DNA of 29,722 nt from Condylostoma magnum (Eukaryota > Ciliophora > Heterotrichea > Heterotrichida > Condylostomatidae). Location of the stretch: NCBI GenBank assembly GCA_920105805.1, contig CAKKTI010000113.1, positions 24,213-53,934 on the forward strand, in the 5' to 3' direction. Of this stretch, positions 1 through 12,024 are shown piece after piece. Within the stretch, counting starts at the first letter, position 1. Each line of letters opens with the position of its first letter. The notes under the pieces are model-generated. The model ran no database searches, was not told where the DNA came from, and saw only the letters and a program-made list of their open reading frames with translations. A program made the translations under genes and the position numbers.

Positions 1-2253
1 ATCATCTGGAACTACACAATCATAGGTAAATATTCTTTTGTCTGCTGGTTTTTCCGTTGAGCCTCCATTTCATAGTATTGGGGAATAAAAGGATAGTAGT
101 ACTGATGATGATGGAGCATATAATCCAACTACTTTCGGTTCCCAGTGCTATTCTTCCTCGTCAAATTGGACATTGAAAATATTGAATTTGTCAGGAGATC
201 TGTCGTTTGATTCAGGATCTATATAAGTAACTCCACTGCAACCCTTTACTCTAGACTCTCTTATATTCTGATTTAACAGCGGCCCGTCCTCATAATCAAT
301 ACCTCTTAAAATCATCCAGTCAATAGCAGAGGTGGCTAACATTACTGCATCATAGTAAAAGCAGCAGAATTATAGTGAATGCCCATATTATTCTACAAGT
401 TATTCTTTCACTGACTCTCCAATATCTCCTAAATAACTAGATAAATACATTGTAATACTTGATTCAAAAATTTGTTATCTTTTAAAGTTATTTTCATTAG
501 TACTACTTGTGAGATCTCCATGGCTTATTCAAGCAGATGGTGTAAATACTTATATATCACCTCTTCTAAGTCCTACATCGTATAAAGCCTCAGCAATATG
601 CAAAATCGCTGGATGAAATCCAACCAAAATAAGTAATCTCACCTTAGTATCTCTTATCTCTTCAAAAATTTCCCTATTTTCCTCAAACTTTTCCCCAGTA
701 TAATTATAATCAATAGGCCTTAACTCTTTTCTATTAGCAATGATTAATCCCCTTCTTTCTGCCTCAATTTCAAAATTCTCTGCAAAGGCTGTTCCCCAGG
801 CCTCATTCATATGCAGTATATTGCAATACTCAAACTTTAGTATTTATATCAATTAAGCATAAACTCCGCTATTATACTTATCAGAAACAACTACTCTCAT
901 ATAGTTAGGATAGTCCTATACACTGGATAAGGAAGGATTTTCATTTGCTGCCCCGACAATAGGCTTATCTATTCCTAACATCTAAAATACTTTATGTGTT
1001 CCCATAGAAACACCGCTGGAGTAAGTGGCAAATAACGCAAGGCCTACTTGTTTCTCCTTGCTTCCAAAACATTCTAAAAATCATTCCTCTACAAAGTTAT
1101 CAGCCCCACATGAGTATTCGTTGTATATTAAGTTGAAATTCTCCAGATAAACTTTTGTTTCCTTGATATTTTAAATCGACAGCTTTGCTCCATCGAAAAT
1201 TTAGTAGTTGAGCAATGTATCCACTCCATTATAGTTGTATTTACTACTATGGAGACTTAGTAAAATGTCTGATGGGACGTTCAAAGGAATGTTTTAAACT
1301 CCTCCGATGAAAGTTATGTTATCTGATACTAGCAATTCGTTGCAGTCAAAGGTTCCTGAAATTTATCGAGAGAATTCTAAGTGGTTTATTATTAAAAAAC
1401 TGCAAGGAGGTTAGTGTGTAGGAAAATCTTTTAGAAGCTAGTCATGAAGACTGTACTTATTCAACCTGTTAATTTTCGAAACAGGGCTTAGAAACTGTAT
1501 AATGCTTGATCCTAGATAGTCTTCATATGACATTGCCTACTCTAATCCCTTTTCAACTATAGAAAGTACTCCAGGAAGTGTAACCCCGTAAACACTTTGA
1601 CTTCCTGTTATGATGCCAGTTCCTTATCTATCTAACTTTTAGTAAGAGAAACTATCAAGCATGCTTTTAGTAGCAATGCCATCTGATAAGAATACAAAAA
1701 TCTTTTAGCCTGAAGGTTTGATCATTCGTCCTACTTGATGATTATAGTGAAATTCAGTAGCATCATTTCTGACAATTACTTTAAATTTCTGGTTTATCAT
1801 GTAATCTTAATTGAACTTATTAACGTTTTAGCTGTACTAGTCAAGAGATTCAATTGTAATTATGTCTTTCCAGTCGAAATGTATTAGTAGTCGTTTTAGT
1901 GCGTCATAGTGATTTTGATAGGGCTAGAATGAATTAAATATGGTGGATCCTTAAATCTAAAAGTTTCCTTGAAAAGTAATCAAGGGGAAGTTGTATTTTT
2001 CTGACTTTTAAATAAGGGAAAGTAAATCAAGTTAAGTTTATGTGAAATCAACTCCTATTGTTACATTTTCTCATTCATTATAACTATTTACAAAATTTGA
2101 ATTTATTTGAATCTATTCGATGTTTAACTCCTATTGAAGTTTGTATTGAAGCTCGTTTTAACTATACAACTGGAGCTCAAAACTAGTCTTATCACCAATA
2201 AAAACATCGATTACTAAAGCTTATCCTACAATAATCCAAAATCCAATAGCCAT
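1..2253 (-). CDS. Receptor-type ligand-binding (ANF/periplasmic-binding-like) protein, 3' part beyond window
   Basis: Reading TAA/TAG as Gln and TGA as Trp gives one unbroken frame of 751 codons from the ATG at 2253 to the window edge. The protein starts with a hydrophobic stretch (MAIGFWIIVG...) that looks like a signal peptide. The rest resembles the type 1 periplasmic-binding fold found in the extracellular half of class C GPCRs, receptor cyclases and related receptors. Visible pieces are alternating beta strands and helices such as LLILVGFHPAILHIAEALYD near residue 560 and a late ILWNGGSTEKPADKR segment, similar in style to the end of such domains. The part after the ligand-binding region (membrane helices, cyclase, or other) lies outside the window, so the effector is unknown. 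Family is inferred from fold-like patterns, not from a search. It is transcribed away from the next gene across an AT-rich spacer. Confidence 0.72.
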
Positions 2254-2609
2254 TTAAGAAAAATTATAATTAACTATTAAAGCCTTTAAAATTATAGTTG
2301 TGGATAATATACTCCCTATATACTATATACTTTAAAATTTTATTATATAAGACTTAGTTATTTAAGCGTTATAACAAAAAAATTGAAGTGTAGATTTGAA
2401 ACTACCAAAACTAAGTTAATTTGTACGGAATACTACAATATTTATATAGAATCAAGAATTCGTTATTATTTCCTCTGATTTAAAGCATTTACTATTAACA
2501 TTTTTATAATACTTAAACAAATAAACTTACGTTGGAGTTTATTATGGTAATATATAAAAACCTTGCATAAAGATGGGAAAATATGCTTCTGTTATTTAGA
2601 TAGCTTTAT
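2254..2609. other. AT-rich divergent intergenic spacer
   Basis: No frame on either strand gives a convincing protein. The stretch lies between the start of the receptor-type gene (-) and the first plausible start on the + strand, so it probably carries both promoters. An ATG at 2573 opens a short hydrophobic reading (MGKYASVIQIALYVCG...) of about 49 codons to a TGA; it is not convincing. No recognisable promoter motif was identified. Confidence 0.4.
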
Positions 2610-3044
2610 ATGTTTGTGGTTCACTGAGTTATTATATGCATTACTTATTAAAATTTTATGAAAAGGGCTGTACTATTATTAAATGTATTAAGATGACTAT
2701 AAAAATCTATGCCTTCCTTTGAATACATGCTAAAGTTATATTTCGAATTCCTATTAAGTTTTAAATCTTCAGTATTCTATTTCTATAATTTCTAATAAGT
2801 TAGTAAGCTTGGATTGCAATTTGATGATAATTAGTTTTCTGATTATTTACTTCCTATTGTACAAGTGAATACTATATTCTAAATATAATAAAAGTAATGT
2901 GTATCAAACTTTACTTTTAATCTGCTTGACTTAAATTCTACACCTTTTGAATCAGCCTTAATTTCTATACGAAATAAGAAACCAATATTCTTTCTTTATT
3001 TGCATTATATACAAGTAGACCTAATGTACAGAATAACTTATTAA
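2610..3044 (+). CDS. Small hypothetical protein, uncertain
   Basis: A 144-residue reading (TAA/TAG as Gln, TGA as Trp) runs from an ATG at 2610, or an inner ATG at 2658, to a TAA at 3042-3044, 12 bp before the start of the cyclo-ligase gene. It starts with a hydrophobic segment (MFVVHWVIICITY) and later has SKLGLQFDDNQFSDYLLPIV. Composition looks protein-like but no family is recognised. It is in the same frame as the downstream gene, so it could in principle be an N-terminal extension of it, though that enzyme has a normal start at 3057. Because all 64 codons can be sense here, open frames are weak evidence; this may be non-coding. Confidence 0.3.
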
Positions 3045-3056
3045 AAGTTATATAAA

Positions 3057-3626
3057 ATGTAAAACTTAAAATAAACCTTACGCAAGTAAATGATTTAGCA
3101 TAGAAAACTAATAAACAAGTAGTATCAGTAGAACATTTAAGCTTATCACAATAAGCTTCTGAATTGAACGGTTTAATAGATACTATAAATTGCAGGTTCA
3201 GATGATAAAATAATTTCAGGATTTGTGCCTATAGGCTCAGAAATAGATTGCTTATATATCTTAGAAAACCTGTAAAACTTTAAACTATGTTTACCAGTAG
3301 TATAAGAAAACTAAAATCACTTAATTTTCCGTAGCTGAAAACCCGGCCAAAAATTAATCAAAGGGAATAAAAATTGTAAGACTCCAATTGAAGACAATCC
3401 AGAATTGACACCAGATATAATACTAACTCCATTACTAGCATTTAATAGATAAAAGTATAGACTAGGCTACGGAGGAGGCTACTATGATTATACATTTCAG
3501 TAACTATAAAGCAAAAACATAAGAATTGGGCTTGCTTTTGAGGCTTAAATAACAAATGAACAGTTTTAACAGTCTTTTGACATTCCATTAGATTACATAA
3601 TAACAGAAAACAGTATTTTTAGTTAA
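3057..3626 (+). CDS. MTHFS: 5-formyltetrahydrofolate cyclo-ligase (MTHFS)
   Basis: The 189-residue protein has the usual size of 5-formyltetrahydrofolate cyclo-ligase, the ATP-dependent enzyme that returns 5-formyl-THF to the folate pool as 5,10-methenyl-THF. The N-terminal basic helix KQTLRKQM, the substrate-loop region SGFVPIGSEID, the PELTPDIILTPLLAFNR segment, the nucleotide-binding GYGGGYYD and the final IPLDYIITE are in family order. The ATG at 3057 sits right before the conserved N-terminal helix. Termination is at TAA 3624-3626, a few residues after the last conserved motif; reading on would run antisense through ELP1. The gene converges on ELP1 with only 7 bp between the two stops. 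Three Gln codons in the first 20 are TAA/TAG. Confidence 0.88.
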
Positions 3627-3633
3627 ATCTTAC

Positions 3634-6600
3634 CTAATTATTCCTCAATGACTTAAACATAAACTGATAAGCATCTATAAGTGTTGGTGTTACATGAGTA
3701 GTCAAATCTTCCGGCATAAAGAAACTCTTGCTGTATAAATCGCATAAAGTTGCTTGTGTTTTATCATCTCTAACTAAATCTGGAAACTCATCGTATATTT
3801 GCTTCAAAAATGCATTATGACCAAGTGTTCTAACACTATCCTTTGTAAGTTATGCAAATTATGAGTACTTTTCCCACAGTTAGTATGCTTTAGTAAGTTC
3901 TCCTATTGCTTAATACGCTTCTAAAATAATTTCTACCTTTTTATGAAAATGCTGATCAGGCCTTAGAGTGAGTAGAAGATCAACTAAATAATCTTCCTCT
4001 AAAACTGAGCCTTCCTTGGCTGCAGTTTTCCTCATTTTCATTTATCTTACACGTTTTCCTTTAGTATATTGTGTGAATCTGGAGAAGCTTGTATCTGCAC
4101 TATATTCAGATGCTGTTTCATCAAATTGTTCTATAGGAGCAGCCTGTGCTTGTTTTTACTACTAAACAATATGCAATCTTTGCACTTTTTCATTTCATAT
4201 CTGCATATTTGTGTTAATATCTTCAAGCAATGCTCCCGCTGCACTATCTATCGAATTACTTATAAGTTATTTTGTTTCTTAAGTAGTTGAGTTCTATATA
4301 GCTTCTAGGTATTTCCCGCATTAAAGTAAACATCTAACTAAATTCTGTTCATCTGGTAAATAGTTTTGGTAAATTATACAAGCGTTTATGTAGTCTCCTC
4401 TATCTAATAAATTTTCTAGTTACTCCTAAAGAGACTCTTCATAGGGAATATTATGCTACTTTGCCAAATTTACAGCTAATTCCCATTTTTGTACTTTACA
4501 GTACGATTTAAAGGCTTTTTCTATATTTTGAGTTTTAGCATAAAGAGCCCCAGCTGGTAAATGATGGCCTATTGCTGATAAATGATCTGCAAGCATGATT
4601 TAGATATCATTGACAATTTACCTATTCTCATATAATTCCATTCCCTTTATAAATAGCTTCTTTTCCTTTATTATTTCTAATCCTAAATAATCAAACTCAC
4701 TTCCACCTTCAAAAGCCTCTAATAAAGCTCTTTCATAATTACCCAGATCTTTATTAATTTAAATCCTCATTTGAATTGGGTCCATTTGTGATAAGCTTTC
4801 TAAGTAAGGTAAGTATTCTTTAGGATCCTTTTGTGTGTATTTAGCAACCATTGTTACTAATTCTAAATCATAAGTACCTAATGCAACTTAGTATACATTG
4901 TCTGGATTGGCCAACCAGCATACATATTTGAGTGCATCATCAGCAGTAGTTTTCCTTTTAGGAGCATTTTAGGACTTATGAGGAGGAGTAAGTTTAGTCT
5001 AAGGCTGATTTTACCTCAGATCTTATACATGCTATAAAACTTAGTCAATAGCAGGGGGAGATTGCTTTATATAGGAAGTTAGTATAGTTAGTAATTAAGA
5101 CTCTGGATTACAAGCTTCTCTTACCTTTTAGCATATTTGATTTATTTTACCGACAAAGGGCTACGGAGGCTGGGATAATATTAAAGCTGATGTGTCATTT
5201 GGCTATAATTGAGAGATAAATAAATTCAGGTACTCTTAATTATTCACTTATTACACAAAAAGTTAAACTTCCTATAAGAACTAATCTGGTATTATATCGT
5301 GGATTAAATTCAAGTCAATTTTGTTCTTTCTGAACATTTTAAACACTTTTAAATACTATGAGGTCTAAAGCAATTCTATTCCTCTTGTTATTACTAATAG
5401 CCTAGGATTAATTACTTCAATGTTTCCCCTTGGCATCTATAATACTATCTTTATACCTGTAATTGTTACTACTCTTGCCCCTTTTTCAACACGTCTGAAA
5501 TTTCAGTCATTTTAAGATTTTTCCTTGAAGGTGGCTTGAGTATTTGGTCCATTTAGTTTAAAAGGCATAGAATAATTGCTAGATACCAAGTAAAGTTCTG
5601 ATAACGGAGTATCTGCCTTTACAAAGAGCAAGTACTTACCATCACTATACACTGATGTGCAGTTGTTAGTCAAGAAATCTTAGCCTGCATATAGCCTGGT
5701 ACCATTTAAGCCTAATATTTATAATTCTTTGCTATTATACAAAGTATACAAGTATTTACAAGGCCTTTATAGCTTTCCTATTTACTATAAAGTAGGATAT
5801 TCTATGCATGATCCGTCTTGTAATTAAATCACATTCTTCGTTAGGTTAAAAACATGCTGATCTGGTATTAGTTAATTCAATTATTCATTTTTATATTCAA
5901 ACAATCCTCTTGTTGTTCTTAATACAAACTCTTAATCAATTTGCTCCAACTCAAGCATTCTTCCTTCATATTTAAACAAATCAACTTATTCGTCTTCAGT
6001 CACTCTGTATACTTGTTAATTAAAAGCTACTATAATAGATTTAGTGTTATCAATAAATACGTATTCAGGCACTTCTTGTAATAAAATTTCATAGTGGAAC
6101 AGTGGAGGAGGAATAAATCCCTAGGAAAAATTAGAAACCTTTATACTTTTGCCATCTATACTACATACTAAATTCTCTCTTTGTGTATATTTTCATATAA
6201 GATCCACTTTGAATATCCCATTAGAACAAAAAGCATATAAGGACTCATTACTGTCCCAAAATACAGAAAGCACTTTCCCATTGCTATACTCAGACTTCAA
6301 ATACCACTCATAATTACTTCTAACATAAAATTCCAATTTTTCATTTCTTAGCACTGCTAAAATCTGACTGCAAGGACTCCAAAACAACTCTTACACTCCT
6401 TATCCTACAACAAATTCACTATGTTTTAGCTAATTCTTTTCCCAGAACACTATTTTATCTTCATTTATCCCTCCAACTAATGCTCCGCTGGGTTATCAGT
6501 AAAGCTTTGTCTCAGTAACAAGATTCCCAGTGTCATAAAGACTAAACACAACTTCTGTATCAGATTACACAAAATTAAGCTCCTCTTCAAGTAAATGGTT

Positions 6601-7107
6601 GAAGCATCGTACATAAAATTCATTGTTTTCATTTTAATAGCAAATCTAAACATGCTGACTATCCCCTCTCCATGTTAAATTAGCCGATTAAATCTGTCCT
6701 ATTTCTTTAGCTGACAGCAATTCTAAATCAGGTGTTAAAAGTCCCAATTGCCCTTGATTAGAAATAATAGCTACATAGTCCTAAGAAGGAGCCCATTACA
6801 CATCAAATAACCCTCCATCGATCTCGATTGAAGTAGAAAGCTCAAAACTCTCAGAATCTACTATAGCAATATCTCCAGTATCAGTTGAAATACACAGTTA
6901 TTAGGATAATTACAGATATGTAAGACTTATAACCTTACCTGATATCACATCCTACAAATTTTCCTGAGTAATCTGATTTGTAGTTAAATCTAATATACTG
7001 ATTTAATTTTATGAGTCAATTGTATAGCATTAGTTTCCACATTGCATAGAAAATCCTTCAAATACAGCATCTGTTTTACTTTCACTATAAATTCAGAGAT
7101 TACGCAT
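3634..7107 (-). CDS. ELP1: Elongator complex protein 1 (ELP1/IKAP)
   Basis: ELP1 is the scaffold of the Elongator complex, which adds the cm5-type modification to wobble uridines of tRNAs in the cytoplasm. One unbroken frame of 1157 residues starts with MRNL, as in the human protein. The N-terminal half reads as WD40 beta-propellers, with [23 protein letters not shown] and the family hallmark [12 protein letters not shown] near residue 265-275. The C-terminal half is TPR-like and has [19 protein letters not shown]...[12 protein letters not shown], a Ser/Tyr-rich stretch [13 protein letters not shown], then a basic segment like the tRNA-binding region followed by EEDYLVDLL. It is slightly shorter than the human protein (about 1330). 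It ends at TAG 3634-3636 and is the third gene of a tight same-strand series, starting 10 bp after the PIG-T end. Confidence 0.92.
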
Positions 7108-7117
7108 ATTTTAATTA

Positions 7118-8437
7118 CTAACCAAACAATTTGAGAATCCCTCTTCTGTCTAATTCGTATAAAATTGCAAAAACAACTCCCATGACGACCATTTTCAACT
7201 TCTTAGTATTGTTTTTCATTTACACTTCTTCTAGGTAGTATGTAGAACAACTCCAGTGAGTAGGCTGCTTGTAAAGTGTAATGTTTTAAAGATTTGTAAA
7301 GAAAAAGGCAGCAACCATTCCAGTAATGCAAATCACATTGAAAGGCATCGAAAAGTCAGGTTCTGGAATCATAATTAGTACAGGATTTGAGTGTTTTTGG
7401 TGGTTTTTGCTATTGTAGTTGTAATTTATTAGACCTGGAAAAATATCCCATCCACGTTGAGGATCATTAGGATAGTTTTCAAAGGATTAGAGGATTTTTG
7501 TAAAGTTGAAGCTAATTTCTAGTTCTTCATTAGGATTTAAGGATAGGTAATGATATATTAGCCATGTTTTATCCTGTTTCTGTATTTTGTATTATAAATT
7601 AGAGTTAAAGGAAGAGTATTAGGGTCTTATTACATCGTTGAAGTAGTCTAGTACTTCTAGATTTATAACTTTATCTGAGTTGTTTTTTATCTTGTGGTAA
7701 AAACTACCTTTAAATTCCGAGTAAAATCCTGATATAGAGCGTTTTGACTCAATTGTTTAAGTCTCCTTTTATACATTGAAATTATGCTTTTCAATACTGC
7801 TTAAACATTTGCTTAATTCTGGCTTTTCATTAGTTTATACCAAAAACAATAACTTGTATTTGAATTTGTTTCCATTTCTTTCTATTCTATGCTACATCGA
7901 TATAAATTTACTTGATTTTGTATACTAAAATATTCCTCCAATACCACTCTATAATCCACAGGGCAGGAGCTAAGATAGTTTAATACTGTTTTCTTTACAG
8001 TAAAAGTCATTATCATGTAAAAATGCTTAGTTATTAATTCTTACTGGATTGCCTAACGCGGATATATAACTACAGTATAATCCAGATATGTACTAGGTCA
8101 ATAGGCTCCAATTGGTTTATAGGCTAGTCTAAAGGTACAAACCATTAAATGTTGTTAGGAAATCTGAATTAGTGCTTTAATTCCAGTCCTCAAGTGCAAT
8201 TTTTACCTCCTCATTCAGAAAACCTCTTGTAAAATTGATCTAATAAAACTCACTGTTTGCTTTCTATAGCAATTCCGCCAATTGGTAAGGAAAAGTTTTA
8301 AAATCAACTACAGATGCTTCTAAAACTACTTATACATCATCCAAGGCTTCTACAATTATCAAATCTTCTCCTAAATAATGAATTTTTTCAGTATAATTTC
8401 CCAAAACAAGAGATAAAAGTAAGACAAAGACTTTCAT
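7118..8437 (-). CDS. PIGT: GPI transamidase subunit PIG-T (GPI16-like)
   Basis: PIG-T is a subunit of the ER-membrane GPI transamidase that attaches GPI anchors to proteins. The protein has a signal peptide (MKVFVLLLSLVLGNYT), a luminal domain with LLPCGLQSGI, GWDIFPG, and the hallmark PEPDFSMPFNVICITG followed by a membrane helix (MVAAFFFTNL) in the C-terminal part. Read to TAG 7118-7120 (followed by TAA) it has 439 residues, shorter than human PIG-T (578), and ends with a second hydrophobic stretch MVVMGVVFAILYEL. An in-frame TAA at 7220-7222 would instead end it about 34 codons earlier, closer to the usual end of the family; the choice is open. The ATG at 8437 begins 4 bp after the tandem stops of the upstream aldo/keto reductase gene. 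Confidence 0.87.
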
Positions 8438-8441
8438 TTTA

Positions 8442-9548
8442 CTACCAAATATCTAATTTAAGTCCTTTTTCCTTCTTTCCTTCCGGTTTGAGTAATTCCC
8501 AGAATTCTTCAGGTTCTAATGGCTCAGCAGCAGCAATTTAAAGATTTTGTACTACATTTCTTGGGTTTTTCATTCCAATGATCACAGACTTAATAGACTC
8601 TGTTGGAATTGACCTTATAAATTGAACATGCTTGCAAGATTAAGGCTCTACTTAAAAATCTGTCCTACTTAGTTTCAAATCTAATAATTTACCGTTAAGC
8701 GTTGGGGATATAGGCATTATATTAACTTTTAACTCTTTGGCTACATTTACCAAGTAAGTAAAATCATTATTCAACTTTTACCATTTCTCAACATAGCTTT
8801 CAGGCATCATAAAGTTGATAGGTAATTGTATAAACTGAAAACTGTGGGATGAGTTTACCTTTTCAGCTAGTTTTAGCACTTTTTCCAAGGATAAATGTCC
8901 TGGATTGTCCTATTTCACCCTGAAACAGTTCCACGAAGTAATACCATATGCTCCAATTTTCCCTTTATTCACTAATTCTTCTAAACTCTCGAAAGATTTC
9001 TACAATCTTAGTTCAAATTTGTCCATTCCTAAGTGTTTTAACTATGATTCTGCCGCATTTTGTATATAAACGACATCAATGCAATCTAATCCTAAGTTTT
9101 CTCTACTTTTATCAACTGATTTTTATATAAATTGCTAGCTTATACAGTTATTATTAATAGTCTCCTCATGATCACTGCTTTGAGTATATCCTACTTTGCT
9201 CTGTACAAGAATTTCTTACCTATCAAAGCCTCTTTCAACCAAGCCTTAAAGAGCAAGTCCTACTGCCTTTTCCGAGCGTTCTTCCCTAAAGCTCGGAGCA
9301 GTGTCTATAACATTAATTGCTCCAGACTGCACAGAGTCAATAATAGCCTTAGTAATCAATTCATCAGTGACTGTGTCTAAATTTCCCTTATACGTTCCTA
9401 TTCCTAGCGTTGAAACAGTTAAGTTTTAATATGTTTACCTAAAGTTAGACTATGCAATTGAAAGATTTCTTTGTGAGTAAGCATCAGTCAGTTAGGGTGA
9501 TGCTTTAGAAGATAGTTTAGAAAAGAAAAATTTAGTGTTTTTTAACAT
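8442..9548 (-). CDS. Aldo/keto reductase family protein, probably mitochondrial, atypical active site
   Basis: The 368-residue protein carries an aldo/keto reductase TIM barrel: VSTLGIGTYKGN at the first strand, NVIDTAPSFREERSEKAVG, ILVQSKVGY, LGLDCIDVVYIQNAAESQL, FESLEELVNKGKIGAYGITSWN and the NADP-binding-side IIGMKNPRNV near the C-terminus. Its order matches the family branch with a typical 'YLHNP' motif. Asp82 and Lys118 of the catalytic tetrad are present, but the Tyr position is Phe87 and the His position is Gln163. The first 50 residues (MLKNTKFFFSKLSSKA...) are basic and hydroxylated, like a mitochondrial presequence, and are in frame from the ATG at 9548. The gene ends with TAG 8442-8444; a TAA follows immediately at 8439-8441, and PIG-T starts 4 bp after the TAG. 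Confidence 0.87.
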
Positions 9549-9714
9549 ATTATGTGAGATTTTACGTATAGTAATCAGTTAGTTTTGCATAAATACGACC
9601 CTTCATCTATAAAAAGGAAGGGAGATACTTTATGCGAAATATTTTTATAAGAAATGGATGATTCAATAGCCACAGATTTCGTATAAATTAATTATCACAG
9701 TTTAAAATAACAAA
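9549..9714. promoter_or_regulatory. Divergent spacer, presumed bidirectional promoter
   Basis: This 166-bp AT-rich stretch separates the divergent starts of the aldo/keto reductase (-) and carboxypeptidase (+) genes and is the only room for their promoters. The role is inferred from position; no specific element was recognised. Confidence 0.4.
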
Positions 9715-12024
9715 ATGGACAGTGAAGAATCTGGATTTGAGGAAGTAATAGACAGTCCGATTCCTTAAATAAAAGTATGGAATAATTCCCCTAAAAGGAT
9801 TAAAGCAAACCCTACTTATCCTGAGTCCCTTCCCTTAGTTGAAGCGGGCCATTCTTTAGGGCCGGATATGCTTTTTGGCTGAAAACCATAAATTGAAACA
9901 CCGTCTGGGCCAATTCCCCTGAATTTCGATCTAAATGAACTGCCTGATACTATGAACACTGTAACGGAAGAGCCTTATCCATTAGTCTACAATGGGCCTA
10001 GACCGTAGGACTCTGTTATAATGCATTCACGCTTTAGTGATCAAGGAGCTTATAATTTTCCTTTACCTACTATTTTACTGCATAATTATAAGACAATATG
10101 AAAACATTATAGTAATAAGTAAGAAAATAGAAGGTTTATAGGTATGAATTAGTCTATTGATAACCAAATTTCCTTTGATTCTGATTTTGAGTCTGGGAAT
10201 TTGGATAAAGCTGTGAAAATAAGTGAGTTTGAGTATGATCTTTATATGAGAAACGATTCGAATACTAGAGGACATCATTAGTGGTTTTATTTCTAAATAT
10301 TTGACGTGAAACAGGAGTAATTGGTTAGATTTAATATAGTAAACTTCACTAAGAGCTAAAGTTTGTATAATTAAGGCATGAAGCCTTGTATGTATGATTC
10401 AGTATAAAAATCTTGGTATAGGAAAGGTAAAAATATTCAATACTAGCCTAGCAAGCTAAACTAGTAATTTGATTTAAGACGGAGATACTACTAATTAAGT
10501 TTTTCTTTAAAACTGAAACAAGGAGTTAAATACTACCTAGCTTATGCCTTACCTTACACTTATTCTAACTTAAAATAATACATAGAATAAATAAAGCAAA
10601 CACATCCAAACATTATATAGCAAGAAACATTATGCAAATCTCTCAGCGGTATTGACATTCCTATCTTAACTATAACTGATTTTAGTGTTAATCAACAAAA
10701 GGATGTGATAATAGTAACAAGCAGAGTACATCCTGGAGAAACACACGGATCTTGGGCAATGTAAGGTTATTTAGAGTTCTTATTATCCCCTAAGTAGCAA
10801 GAACTAAGAAAAAGAATAATCTTTAAAGTTGTTCCTATGCTAAATCCTGATGGGGTGATAATAGGAAATTACAGAACTTCATTAGTAGGAAACGATCTAA
10901 ACAGGCGTTATTTATATCCAAATCCTAAGCTGCATCCTATTCCGCACAATCTTCGAGTATGCATTAAAGAAATTTCTAAACATTACAAAATCATTTGCTT
11001 TATTGATCTCCATGGACACTCTAGGAAAAAAGGAGCGTTTATGTATGGGCCGTATTTCCCTTTACATTAAAACGAGTATTGTGCTTTGAGAATATTACCC
11101 AAAGTTATAAGTGAAAAAACAGATGTATTTAGGTATTACTCATGCAGATTTAAAAATGAGTATAGCAAAAGATAAAGTGCTAGACTAGTAATAGCAAAAG
11201 ATCTGAATATACCAACCTGCTATACTTTAGAGATCTCCTTACATGCATATGTAAATGCACATAGGAAAACAGTGAGCTTCAATGCAGAAAATTTGATTAA
11301 ATTTGGTAAAACTATAGGAAAATCGATTAATTTTTGATCGAATATTACTAATAAATTCTAGTTCAATTTTATGCTACTAGAAATGAACTGTAAACCCCCT
11401 AGCCAGAATACCGGAAACCTTAAGTCTCCTAGGATTAGGCATTAAAGCTTGCATAGCACTCCAGTCAACAATACCTACAAAAACTATGTAAAATAAATAC
11501 AAGACGATAAATTTACTTAATAATAAGATTAAAACTCATGTGGATCCGATAGTGATCCCTCTGATGATGATTTAGAAGAAGAATAAATGGAAGAGCTGTA
11601 TAATGTTATACTAGAATCTCTTGATCAATTCACAGAAATCACAACTCCTAAAAAGGTTATAAAGCCTCTAGTAATTGAGCCAAAAAGATGTTTATAGGTA
11701 AATTCTCCAATGAATATCGATTTAAATGCATCAAGTTCCCTTTAAATTTACTTTTCTAAGAATTAAAGTCGTAATTAAAGCTTGAGAAGAGGAAGAAGCA
11801 TTTCAAATGACTCTAAAAGTTAGAAAAAGCCGAGAATTAGGATTAGGAGCTTTGTAAGATAGAAGATAAATCTTAATAATTCTTTAAGGCCCAAAATACC
11901 TAGAATTTTAAAGTAGGTAAGAGGAGTTAAGTGGTAAGGAGGAGATAATTTAATCTAGTAAGGAAAATTTAAACCTCCTAGGCCTAGAATTACTATTTCA
12001 GCGGATTCTAGCCGAAGAATTTAA
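9715..12024 (+). CDS. Cytosolic carboxypeptidase (CCP/AGBL family, tubulin deglutamylase type)
   Basis: CCP enzymes are M14D zinc carboxypeptidases that trim glutamates from tubulin side chains and tails, important in cilia. The beta-sandwich N domain typical of CCPs is visible around residues 155-330, with RGHHQWFYFQIFDV. The catalytic domain follows: Zn ligands in RVHPGETHGSW (His339, Glu342) and DLHGHS (His433), substrate-binding NPDGV and GNDLNRRY, and catalytic Glu506 in CYTLEISLHAY. All key residues are present, so it should be active. A C-terminal tail of about 230 residues is acidic, then Arg/Lys-rich (PKIPRILKQ, RPRITISADSSRR). I end it at TAA-TAG (12022-12027), preceded by 24 codons without TAA/TAG; the frame stays formally readable to TAG 12331-12333, but that stretch has many TGA codons and looks non-coding. 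TGA codes Trp at FGWKPQ and TIWKHY. Confidence 0.9.

Noticed and set aside
9132-9380. 82-residue plus-strand frame
   Set aside because: It is the antisense shadow of the aldo/keto reductase barrel strands.
9423-9457. 35-nt GT...AG intron in the aldo/keto reductase N-terminus, with a start near 9483
   Set aside because: An uninterrupted frame from ATG 9548 gives a sensible mitochondrial-type presequence and joins the conserved LGIGT motif without splicing.
10075-10278. Minus-strand open frame opposite the carboxypeptidase gene
   Set aside because: It is hydrophobic antisense of a conserved CCP N-domain region and has no family features.
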